Below are positions 30,232 through 39,536 of a stretch of DNA of 64,000 bases, piece by piece (positions within the stretch are counted from its first letter, which is position 1; every line of letters starts with the position of its first letter). Source of the stretch: Spizellomyces punctatus DAOM BR117 (taxonomy: Eukaryota; Chytridiomycota; Chytridiomycetes; Spizellomycetales; Spizellomycetaceae); the NCBI RefSeq assembly GCF_000182565.1, contig NW_015971541.1, forward strand, positions 1,373,039-1,437,038, written 5' to 3'. The position numbers and the translations under genes are program-made. Under the pieces are notes generated by a model. That model was not told the DNA's origin. It saw nothing but the letters and a program-made list of their open reading frames with translations, and did not search any database.

Positions 30232-30936
30232 TCAAGTTGTTGCAGAGACTGTCGTGACTATGGATTGCAGTTGGCTCAGAATCGTTTGTTGGTCAGGCAG
30301 ATATCCCAATGCAGCCGCAGCTAAGACAAAGAAACAAACCATGACGGCACATCAGTACATTACTTCTACCCATAAACGCAAAACTTTTAGCACTGCTCAA
30401 CACTTACCCGCAACACCCGCAATCCCCACAACAACCACACTCGACCACCCCCCAAACCACGGCCGTTCCGGTACCACATTCTCGTTTCCAACAAACTCAA
30501 CGGGCACAGCTTCTCCCCTCTTGTAGGCATCCAAAACAGCCAACCGATCCTGCACAGCCTGAATTGCATTTTTACGGGCATCCCTCACAGCACTAACCCC
30601 CTGTGTATCCACAGCATCCAACCGCTCCAACAACCCGACCAAAGCCTCCTCGTACCCCACCAACGCCTTATTCTTGTCAGGTATTAAAGCCCCAGTTGCG
30701 TCCCGTACGAGTGGTGTACGTAGTACGGTTGGTTCACGTGTCTCTCGTAGCGTTCGGAGGTCGGAGAGGACGGAACGGAGGGTTTTGAGCGCAACGGGAG
30801 CGGGAATGTTGGGTCGCTTACGACGACGGATGGGCGTGCTTTGTTGGTCGGGTGTTTCGGGGGCGTCATTGGAGGCGGTGGGCTGCGGTCCTTTACCGGA
30901 TTTTGAGCCTGGCTTTGAGCGTGTCTTTGGAGGCAT
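30232..30936 (-). CDS. BAG-domain protein with C-terminal membrane anchor
   Basis: Two exons (30936-30408, 30320-30232) give 205 aa. A basic Pro/Ser leader (MPPKTRSKPGSKSGKGPQPT) with a nuclear-signal-like RRRKRP is followed by a three-helix BAG domain (about residues 50-140): LKTLRSVLSDLRTLRETREP, YEEALVGLLERLDAVDTQGV and RDARKNAIQAVQDRLAVLDA. The C-terminus is hydrophobic (WSSVVVVGIAGVAAAALGYL, spanning the intron), predicting a tail anchor. BAG domains bind the Hsp70 ATPase domain and act as nucleotide exchange factors. Yeast Snl1 is an ER/nuclear-envelope BAG protein but its anchor is N-terminal, so the topology here is different. Divergent from RPS29. Confidence 0.75.
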
Positions 30937-31258
30937 TCTCTCGTGCTGTGCAAATGTTTTAAATTGCAAAGCAATACGAAATGCGCTCACTTGCCATGAA
31001 GTGAGGATCGCGAAACCAAGCCCCATGCGCCACACACTATCCACCAATCAGAGGAACATCCAAAAGAAAACACGACTACGCCACACGTAGGCCGAGCGAC
31101 GGCCTCCTCCTGCATCTCACGCACGGCAACTCTTTTTCCTTTTTTCTCCCTCTCGTCGTCGTTCGTCGTGTGCATTTCCATTACTTCGTGATTTGCCCGA
31201 ACATTTTCGCTACGGCCCACCCTTTTCTTTTCAAGAAGACACTTTTGAAAGACTTGCC
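30937..31258. promoter_or_regulatory. Bidirectional promoter, BAG / RPS29
   Basis: 322 bases between start codons. On the RPS29 side it has pyrimidine-rich tracts (CTCTTTTTCCTTTTTTCTCCC near 31130-31150), common at ribosomal-protein gene starts. No gene. Confidence 0.4.
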
Positions 31259-31564
31259 ATGGCTCACTCTGCTGTTTGGTTCTCTCACCCCCGCAAGTAC
31301 GGAAAGGGATCTCGTCAATGGTACGGGTTTAACGAATATGTAGGAGAGTGGACTTGGTTGTGAAGTGACACACTTGCTTTTTTGTAGCCGCGTCTGCGCT
31401 CACCAGGCCGGTTTGATTCGTAAATACAACCTCAACATTTGCCGTCAATGCTTCCGCGAGTACTCTCAGGACATTGGATTCATCAAGGTTTGTTTTTAGA
31501 TACTGTTCTTGTCGTCGTTGTTGGTATGGTCTAATGTTTTTTGTGAATGTTATAGTACCGTTAA
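31259..31564 (+). CDS. RPS29: 40S ribosomal protein S29 (uS14)
   Basis: Three exons (31259-31320, 31388-31487, 31556-31564) give the standard 56 aa. The sequence [20 protein letters not shown] is followed by the zinc ribbon C-x2-C..C-x2-C (CRVCAHQAG and [18 protein letters not shown]) and ends KYR. The last exon encodes only Tyr-Arg-stop, so no single ORF shows the gene. uS14 sits in the head of the small subunit near the decoding site. Confidence 0.97.
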
Positions 31565-31753
31565 GCCTTTACGGATGTGGTGTGGTACCCCCTTTTGTTG
31601 TTGTTGGGCCGTAGCGGGGGGTTAGTGGACTTTTAATAGTACACTTGGTTTTTTACGTCCAATTACCGTTCTTTTGCGAGTTTGGGTGGCGATCATGTGG
31701 GAGTTCTGTTTTTTCCAGGAGGGAGTTTCTGATGCATCATGATGGGCGAATCA

Positions 31754-32078
31754 GCATTGTCGCAAATGTGGAGCACAGGGGTTGTACATCTGTTCAGACG
31801 AAATATCTGCGATGGCGGAGTGGCATCTCCAAACTCACATGGCAAAATGGGACCAGCAGTTCCAACAGCGTACTATTGCATATGATGCTCTATGCCTACG
31901 CTGCTAATGTCCTGGGTGGTGGGGACAATGTGTTACCCAAGAAGACCGCATTGATTCGGGTTCAGCTGGCCAAAAAGATGAAGCACGCATTAATCCCATT
32001 CACGAACATGCCTTGCTAGCAATTCGTTCCAAACTCGCATCTCATGTCTATCTGGAAGTCACCCACACATGTCTTTAG
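31754..32078 (+). other. Orphan zinc-finger-like exon pair (gene remnant or 3' end of an unfound gene)
   Basis: From 31754, after a possible acceptor AATCAG, the frame reads HCRKCGAQGLYICSDEISAM and WHLQTHMAKWDQQFQQ: a C-x2-C pair, a further C and an H-x3-H. A predicted intron starts GTACTATTG and ends ACCCAAG, then joins in phase to DRIDSGSAGQKDEARINPIH and EHALLAIRSKLASHVYLEV, ending at TAG 32076-32078. The frame is cleaner than the overlapping 124-aa ORF at 31645-32019. I find no acceptable 5' exon between it and RPS29, which ends at 31564. It is either a truncated pseudogene or the end of a gene whose start I failed to find. Confidence 0.35.
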
Positions 32079-32148
32079 GAGAACAGTCTCTCAATATTCA
32101 CAGGTAATCGAAAATAAAATTATACAAAATAATAGTGTGCCTATGGCA

Positions 32149-33302
32149 TTACAAGAAAAACCTTCGTCGACTCGTATCCAATTCCGGCTAACAATAAATC
32201 ATGAGTCCAAACTATCCCAAAACCCATGCACACACACGACATTCTCACCTTGTGCATCCATTCATATTCTCCATACTTTGTATCAAACGTTCCTTTTTGA
32301 AGCCATCGAAGCTTTAACGTGAACCTCGGTCCAAGTTCCTGTAGATCGCACCGCTCACCGTCTCTAAAGATATACCTACGAACAACGAAAAATATCCATC
32401 AGCCACGCACCCTAACCACGCATACACAAAAAATCAAAACAAACCTATGCCGCCTAAAGAAAATAAAATCCCTCTGATTATGAAACGTTGCGACTTGTCT
32501 CCCCTTAAACTCTGGTACATGCGGAAAAAGCGCTGCAAAAAACCTTCCAACAGTATGTCCCAGCCGTGTCGAAAAGTTGTTTAAAATAAGTTCAGGTTTA
32601 TGTGCGTCTGTTTTGCCGTGTCCTCGGATTTCTTTGGAGAGTTTAATGCTTGAGAGCTTAAAGTGGGCTGTGGGGCCGTTTGGGAGGTGGATCATTGTTA
32701 TGGCGTCTACAAACAAAATGGGTTGGTCACTTATGTAAAGAAATATTGGGATAAAGAAAGTCGTACGTACTAGGTGTCTTTCGGTCTTCGTTAATGACAA
32801 TCACGTCCGTATAATCTCGCTTAATGGCCAACTCGACAATCTTTTTGATTTCGAATTGGGATCCTCGTTTTACAAACTCTGCATCCGGAAAGATGGATAC
32901 GAATTCATTTGCAAATTCATAAACGTTCTATAAAAGGTGTGAGTTATCAACCTTTCATGCTGTTGCTTGGAGTTGATGACATACCGCACTGGCCCGTTTA
33001 GAAGTCGTCACCAAAATCTTTGGTCTTGCCCCACTAAAATACTCTTTGAATTCATCCACACCCTCCTCTTCCATCACCTCCTCATCATCCCCAACAAGCG
33101 TCTCGTCCACCTCCCGCATATTCTCCAATGTTTTCGGAACATTTTTTTCTAATCGCTCGGCTTTCAGTTCTGGTGCGTCGGCTTCTTGTTTTGCGAGGGT
33201 TTTGCGGCGATTGAATTTGGCTTTTGCTTTAAGGGATTTGAGACGGTGTGCGACTTCTGAGCGCTTGAGCTTGTTTTTAATATCTGATGGATTTCGAGGC
33301 AT
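32149..33302 (-). CDS. RPF1: Ribosome production factor 1 (Brix domain)
   Basis: About five exons from ATG 33302. N-terminus [20 protein letters not shown] is basic; an acidic patch follows ([17 protein letters not shown]). The Brix/IMP4 domain starts [11 protein letters not shown] and continues [80 protein letters not shown] and [17 protein letters not shown]. The last exons give [14 protein letters not shown] and, after an intron, [12 protein letters not shown], the conserved Rpf1 ending. It is a nucleolar factor for 27S rRNA processing and 60S assembly. Upstream lies a TCACGTGA site at 33403, 100 bases from the ATG. Confidence 0.95.
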
Positions 33303-33745
33303 GGTTGGCAAAGAATGTGTGTTGTGTAATGTTGAAATGCAAAGACGAACATGCTCTCCATGCATTGATCTTCCCAAAAAGAAATATGCATTGGAATGCG
33401 TTTCACGTGACCTTTGACGTGTGTTATTACGTAATCGGCCCATGTGTGCTTAAAAGTCATTTATAGATATCGATATATGCATTTCTTACGTGTTAAAAAC
33501 TAGCGTAGGATATGCTGAAAGCATTGGTGTAAACAGAAGAAGAATACTATGGCTGCACTGTGTTTTCATAATAGAATTGTTGGAATAATTCCATTTGCTC
33601 CGTTGAAGACTTCTGTTGAAAAAAATACTAGGCGCGCCTAACGTGAGGAATTTTTAAGACTTGGGGGTTTTAGAAGGGTACCTGACCCTCTCGAACAATT
33701 GACGACTTACGTCCCATTTCACATCATCATTCTTGTATTTACAGC
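33303..33745. other. Divergent intergenic region, RPF1 / zinc transporter
   Basis: 443 bases. Apart from the TCACGTGA at 33403 and an AscI-like GGCGCGCC at 33631 nothing stands out. Confidence 0.4.
33403..33410. promoter_or_regulatory. TCACGTGA palindrome before RPF1
   Basis: Perfect palindrome 100 bases upstream of the RPF1 ATG, in the region between RPF1 and the zinc transporter. Confidence 0.45.
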
Positions 33746-35499
33746 ATGTCGTTCTCGGAACGCAGTCCCCTCCTCACATCACCCACACACCCCCGTCCCC
33801 GCTCGAATTCCACTTCTACGACCATTACAACTCAAACCCTCATGGGTGCCCTCGAAGCTGCCCATATCCATGCTCCACCAATCGATATTCCCTCTTCCTC
33901 CTCCTCGTCTTCAGGGGATGAGGAAGAAGGGTCTTTAAGCGTTCGACCTGTTACGGCCCGGGTACCGAGTATAGAGTCACCGACATGTCCGGATCTGAAT
34001 AGTTCGTCAAGTGTGGATTTGAATCGGAAAAAGTTGATCATTGCGACTGTATTGTGTTTTTTGTTTTTTCTGGTGGAGCTTGTTGCGGGGCTTGTTGCTG
34101 GTGCGTATTGCTTTTTTATTATGTGCAAGAATGACACAATGTAGAAAGATTCGTGAAAAGTAGCCAATGTTTTTTGTTGCTGCGGATAGGTTCGTTGGCG
34201 ATCTTGAGCGATAGTTTCCATTTATTATCGGATATTGCTGGGTTTGCCATTTCGTTGGCTGCCCTGTACCTTTCCCAACAACCCGCCACAAAACGTACGT
34301 ATCACTTTGTAACCCTTTCACAGAAACACACACGTATTAACGTTAAAACACTAGGCCACTCTTACGGCTTTTACCGTGCCGAGATTATTGGTGCCATCCT
34401 CTCGACCTTCCTCATCTGGATCTTAACGGCCGTTCTCGTCTGGGAAGCCGTCGAACGGATTCGGAATCCGGTCCCGATTGATGGGCGTATCATGTTTGGG
34501 ACGGCTGCTCTGGGGGTTTTTGTGAATATTGTGCTGGGGTTTACGTTGCATGGGGGACATGATCATGGGCATGGGCATTCACATGGGCATTCGCATGGGC
34601 ATTCGCATGGACATGGACATGAACACGGTCATGAACACGGACATGATCATGGACATGATCATTCTGAGCATGACCACCCTCACGATCATCCTCACACTCT
34701 GGACCATTCTTCACCAAAGAAGCGAAAATCCGTACGTACCATACCCTCACATTCCTTTACTGCTAAACCTCACACATACTCATACACAACATGTCTAGCA
34801 CACAAACATTAATGTCCAATCCGCTGCTATACACGTCATTGGCGACCTCCTTTCCTCCATTGGCGTCCTCATCGCCGCAACCGTCATTTGGATCAACCCA
34901 TCCCTCACTATCGTAGACCCGATATGCACATTTGTGTTTTCGGTGTTTGTCTTGGCGACTACCGTGAGACTCATGATGAATAGTTTTACGGTTCTTATGG
35001 AGGGTATGTCCTTGTATAACGGGCTTTTGTTTTTGTGTAAGGTTTTGATTTTTTTTTGTGTTGGATTCGTAGCCACTCCACATGATATTGATCCGATGGC
35101 TGTTGCGAGTGATTTGAGACGGATTGCGGGTGTACGCGATGTACATGATTTGCATATTTGGAATCTTACGCTAGGAAAGGTAATATATTTTACAGCGCAC
35201 TCTTCCTTTTGTATCGAGTAGAGCAAAAACTAAAAATCATATCCATCAAGGTCTCACTCTCGGCCCACCTTGAAATCCAACACCACTTTCCAAATGGCAC
35301 CGAACTGGATTTAAACGACTACCATACCATTTTAACTCAAGCCCAAAACATGCTGTGCTTTAAATATGGTATCCATCATGCTACGGTTCAACTGGAGGGT
35401 ATGCCTGTTGATGAGGTGTACGTGGAAGAGGAAGGGAGTGATGGGGTTGGGAGTGCGAGAGTACATTGTAATCCGATCATGTGTCGAACAGGGGTATAG
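33746..35499 (+). CDS. CDF-family zinc transporter (Zrc1/Cot1/ZnT type)
   Basis: About seven exons. A Ser-rich N-terminal tail precedes TM1 (LIIATVLCFLFFLVELVAG). TM2 carries the metal-site motif SDSFHLLSDIAGF (H-x3-D). TM4 is FGTAALGVFVNIVLGFTLHG. A cytosolic His-rich loop (GHDHGHGHSHGHSHGHSHGH and more, about 34551-34700) is followed by TM5 with the second site SAAIHVIGDLLSSIGVLIAA (H-x3-D), then TM6. The C-terminal ferredoxin-like domain reads DLRRIAGVRDVHDLHIWNLT and YGIHHATVQLE. H-x3-D in both TM2 and TM5 is the zinc-selective pattern. Such proteins load Zn into vacuole or Golgi in exchange for protons. Confidence 0.95.
34551..34700 (+). repeat. His-Gly coding minisatellite in the zinc transporter loop
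   Basis: Near-repeats of CATGGGCATT(C/T)(G/A) and GGACATGATCAT units encode the (H-G/D/S/E)n loop. It is an imprecise in-frame repeat and likely to vary in length between strains. Confidence 0.7.
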
Positions 35500-35595
35500 A
35501 TGCGTTTATTGCATAATATATAATAGTAGATTGGAGTCATTCTATATCCCTTTTACATTTTGTTTTTCCGCGCTCTTTTCGCGTGTATGTCGGAA

Positions 35596-36699
35596 CTATA
35601 CCTTGACCTCCTCTCCAACAGGACACCCCACCTCTTTGAGCACCTCCATAGGCCCAACCCTCTTCACCACCTCCAATTGCTCCTCATTCTTAACCAACAA
35701 CATCCCCGCAAACCCCACCGAATTGACACTCACCCCAAACGCCCTCTCAACCCTCCTCGGCACAACCATCATAAACTCTCGTGTCATAATCATATTATAC
35801 GATGCCTGTGGGTGTGCTGCATCGGGTACACCGGACGCTACATGTTCATTTCGCTGTAAACACGGCCCGGGATCCAACCTTGCAGATCTAAACGCGTGTT
35901 GAACGAGCGCTTTGTATATTGTTTCGAGTGTTGTCGGTGTGGGTGTCGCTGGAAGGAGAGATATCCCATGTGCAAAAGGGAGTGTTGCATCTGAAAAGGG
36001 TGTACCTGTACCCCATTGTTAACATTGTCCGCATGTGTGGGTGTTTTTGGATGGCTAAAAAAACCTACCGGGTTGGTCTTTGCGCGTTGATATAAGTGTT
36101 TGAAGGGGCGGATATACATCATCTACTTCTGTTGATGCCGGTATGAGTTGTATGTGTTTATGTGGGACGCTGGGTAGTGTTAATAACGATCGTTGTTGTC
36201 GAATTTACAAGACGATCAGTATTTTACCTTGCACCGGATTCGGGTCCGCAGTTGTAGAATCCTAAATATTGACTTCCACCTTGTGTCATGACATTCCATG
36301 TTGCGCTGAAATCGTGTGCGTTGAGGGGGAACATTTGTGATTCAAATTCTACCTTCCATCAACACGTCGTACCATATGTTCACTGGTAATGAATGTTCTA
36401 ATTGTCCCATCCTTACCTTTGGTAACAACCAAAACATGTCCCTTGACCACACTAAATTTATTCAACAAAACAACATGCCGCTCGTATTCATGTACAAACA
36501 TGGCTGGATCGTAGGGTAAGAATGGGTTTCGCTTGTCGGCGACATAGCCATCTGGTTTCTTGGTAAGAGATGGTGCGAGGCGGATTTGGAATGCTATACC
36601 GTGCGTAGGGTGGATGTGGAGTTGAGATGGTATGAAAAACAAATGAGACGATGCGAGGGCTTTCTCGAACGCTGTGGTGATCTTTTGGCCAAGTGACAT
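35596..36699 (-). CDS. Ap4A phosphorylase (ATP adenylyltransferase)
   Basis: About four exons from ATG 36699 (MSLGQKITTAFEKALASSHL). Substrate-site blocks are NPFLPYDPAMFVHEYERHVV and LLNKFSVVKGHVLVVTK, then after the first intron FESQMFPLNAHDFSATWNVM and FYNCGPESGASVPHKHIQLI, where the HIT-like triad is His-Lys-His. The C-terminal domain has SYNMIMTREFMMVVPRRVER and VNSVGFAGMLLVKNEEQLE, diagnostic of fungal Apa1/Apa2. It splits diadenosine tetraphosphate with phosphate to ADP and ATP. Divergent from the LYR gene at 205 bases. Confidence 0.93.
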
Positions 36700-36903
36700 C
36701 TGGAGCAGATCTTACCCGCAGCGCGGAATCGACGGGACCCTGAAACTTCACAAAACAACAAACACGAGCGCGAATGACCTCATCCTTGTTGACATGGCAA
36801 CACCCGATGTTGGAAGGCCAGATGACCTTTCCTTTGGGCTTGACTTTTCTTGACTTTGATTTTTGCAATCTCCCCCCATCTTTCACCAGTTGACAGCTAC
36901 AAA

Positions 36904-37254
36904 ATGGCCCTCCCAATAGACCGAACTCAAATCCTCCGACTTTACCGACGTCTCCTTTCGTCCTCACGGTAAGAACCTGTTCTTGCATCCCATAAACACT
37001 GCCACCACAACAAAACTAAATTGTTCTTGCATACCAAAAGAACCCTCCGATACACAGACCAAGACTACTTTCGCTTCCGTATCCGAGAAGCATTTCGACA
37101 AAACCAGGATGTCACGGATTCGGCAAGACAGGAGCGACTTTTCAAGGTATGTTACTGGTGTCATGCTTGTTATTTTGGATTATGGGTGTTTATTGTTGAA
37201 CTTTTTTAGAGGGGCGTATTTATGTTGGAGAATGAGCGGGGTGGGTTGGTATAG
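36904..37254 (+). CDS. LYR-motif protein resembling AltMIEF1 (mitoribosome assembly)
   Basis: Three exons (36904-36968, 37041-37146, 37210-37254) give 71 aa. It starts MALPIDRTQILRLYRRLLSS with the Leu-Tyr-Arg motif, then TLRYTDQDYFRFRIREAFRQ with the F of the LYR fold, and ends RGVFMLENERGGLV. The block LRYTD-x-D-(Y/F).F..IR..FR.NQ closely follows human AltMIEF1 (the peptide made from the MIEF1 upstream ORF), which works with MALSU1 and acyl-carrier protein on the mitoribosomal large subunit. Here it is a stand-alone spliced gene. All joins are in phase. LYR proteins act in the matrix bound to acyl-ACP. Confidence 0.8.
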
Positions 37255-37675
37255 GTGTGCGCAAAGAATGTCTATGAGGATATCAAAAAGCATGGTTGAG
37301 AGCAACCATCGTTGGAGTGGAAATGGTGCTTTTCTGTGTATATTGGGACTTGGGCAATGTAAATAGGACTTGTTTTGTTTATGTGGAGTAGTTCATTGGT
37401 GGGTCTTTCGTTGAGGCGGGACGGTTGCGAGTCTGCAACAAATGGCCATGTCATGTTTCTGTGATGTACAAAGAATCACACATGTATGATTGTTCTTTAA
37501 AAAAGCGGATGCATTGTGGTAGATTCACCTCGTCATTGAATGCAAACCGTCTATCAGACGAATCAGATATACCATCATATCATAACCTTCATGCAATACC
37601 CAACATTTCAACGTTCCGGTATCCACAAAGCCCAATTTCATCCACACAGCAATTCTCATAGTTAAACGACACCTA
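37255..37675. other. Convergent intergenic region
   Basis: 420 bases between the LYR gene and the 3' end of the multi-pass membrane gene. No gene recognised. Confidence 0.4.
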
Positions 37676-39040
37676 CTACCGACCCACCTCTTCGACGCTA
37701 CTCGCCGAAGATGTATCCGAGGAACCCCCAGTAACCTTTCTCAAATGCGCTTCCCGCCCCATACGTATATCCACCTCATCAAAGATTTCCACACAGAGTC
37801 GAGCAGCTGCGGCTTGGGCCAAACCAAACATCAAGGGTCCAACCCAGGGTATCGAGAGACAGAACCAAAACGGGAGCGTAAAACCGGCAATGATGGGTTC
37901 GTTCCGAGCAAGCCAAGCTCTCCGCTGGATAAAAACACATCAGCACGCTTCAAAGAGATACATTAAAATAGAAACCAAAGAAGCACTACCTGACTAGAAT
38001 TAAGCTGAGACCGACACAAGTACGGTTCAACCAACTCCCGCTCTAGGGCTCTGAACCCCCATATTCCCCTCAACATCGGCCCCGTTACGAATTTCCACCA
38101 AGGCGGTGAAATCAGCCCCGCGGCACACATCCACGCCGCCCGATAAAACCCGACTGCGAATCCCAGATATGTAAATGTCGCTGCTGGCCAGGCTAGCAGC
38201 CCAAGAACAGGGACCAAAGACGCAATATAAATCACTGCGAGGATGATGATGCGTTTCGCGTATCGCTTGAGGTAGGAAAGGATCCGAAGTGTCCATGATC
38301 GTCGTCCTTGCTGTGTACTCACAGACCCAGTGAGCGCCGAAAAAGCCGATCGCTCCACAGGCATCGGTTCATCTAGCACCCTCGCAAATCGCATGACAAA
38401 CCTCGCTTTGGCACTTGGTAATGCCAATTGAAGCGTCAATCCCCTCAACGCCTCAAAAAACAATCTATCCAGCGGCTCTGGCCATGCATATCGAAGTAAA
38501 TACAACCCTGCATCAGGTGTAACAAATAGAAACCATTTGACTACCGCATCCACATTATCCATCATCCAATCAAGAATCCCCGTCACAGTCGGTCCAAAGA
38601 CGGGTTTCACAAAGGTTTCAGAAAAAATATGGAGAAGGCGGAATGGAAAGAATACAATATGCGTCGTCGCAAACAGGACGCCCGTGACGAGGATGAGATA
38701 TCCAAAAGCCTTATACAGCGTCTTACGTGTCCGTGGTGTGCGAAGGGTGGAAATACAGCCCTGGTAAGCTAAATTGAGGCCATTTAAAATCGATGTTGCG
38801 GACCATTCGTGAACTTGGGGTGGGTAGAGGAGGGGAAGTGGTGAGGTGGGTGATAGGAGGGACTGGAAGTAGGCGACGACCTGAGGGAAAGGGATTGACG
38901 GTGGATGCAAAGTATTTGGAGGCGGAGATGTGCTTGGAGATGAGGGTGGGGGTGCAGGTTCGACGGTATCTCTATTATCGCCAGATTGCTGTTCTGTTGG
39001 GAAGAAAACGTTTTAAGGTTCTAGTCTTTATACTTCCCAT
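37676..39040 (-). CDS. Multi-pass membrane protein (UsgS/Rrt8/EI24-like)
   Basis: Two main exons (from about 38997 to near 37981, then 37917-37676) plus a possible tiny 5' exon beginning at ATG 39040 (MG, joined to KQQSGDNRDTVEPAPPPSSP). Hydrophobic stretches include YLILVTGVLFATTHIVFFPF, IIILAVIYIASLVPVLGLLA and, after the intron, IAGFTLPFWFCLSIPWVGPL followed by MFGLAQAAAARL. The motif P-W/F-V-G-P-L..G.AQAAAA..L is shared by fungal UsgS/Rrt8-type lipid-droplet or spore-wall membrane proteins and by EI24/CysZ-like folds. C-terminus is Ser-rich. The start is uncertain: no in-frame ATG exists in the large exon upstream of its first conserved residue. Function unknown. Confidence 0.6.
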
Positions 39041-39436
39041 GCCGCCGTTTGTAGGGTGAATGAAGAATATCCCCCACATTGCCGTATCGACAAGGACGCC
39101 TACCTGGCATTTCTAACATGTCTAAAATACGTCTATAATTCAGTCCGTAGCCCTGATGGGGAAATGGCCTTTACCGTCGTTCGTCAAAAGAAATGGCCCA
39201 AAACCAACCCCCACACGACGAGATCACCCATTCGCCTCCTGTTTCCATATCAACAACTTGTCACACCCGGCAAAATTGGGAATAATTCTTTGCGTCCACC
39301 GAGTTTCGAACCCTCTGTCTCGTCGCGCATGTGGCACAGCACTTTCGGACCTTTCAGCTTGTTTGCTTGGGGAGAGTTTTGACAGCTGTTGCAGGAAACC
39401 GCTGGATTGCAACCTCTCCGTACCCAGCCTCATTTT
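39041..39436. other. Left flank of the assembly gap
   Basis: About 395 bases. No frame on either strand continues the radial-spoke protein that is cut on the other side of the gap. A GGTTCGAAAC-like string at about 39305 (minus) resembles a tRNA T-loop but has no matching stem. Confidence 0.35.
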
Positions 39437-39536
39437 NNNNNNNNNNNNNNNNNNNNNNNNNNNNNNNNNNNNNNNNNNNNNNNNNNNNNNNNNNNNNNNN
39501 NNNNNNNNNNNNNNNNNNNNNNNNNNNNNNNNNNNN
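39437..39536. other. Assembly gap (100 N)
   Basis: Exactly 100 N, the conventional length for a scaffold gap of unknown size. It interrupts the 3' part of the radial-spoke gene. Confidence 0.99.

Noticed and set aside
31645-32019. 124-aa plus-strand ORF
   Set aside because: Composition is not protein-like, while another frame over the same bases reads as a zinc-finger exon pair with an in-phase intron.
34551-34700. Short spaced repeats as a CRISPR-like array
   Set aside because: Units are in frame and encode His-Gly in a transporter loop; there are no unique spacers.
39295-39325. Possible tRNA T-arm (GGTTCGAAAC on the minus strand)
   Set aside because: The flanking five-base stems do not pair and no D-arm or anticodon arm can be placed.
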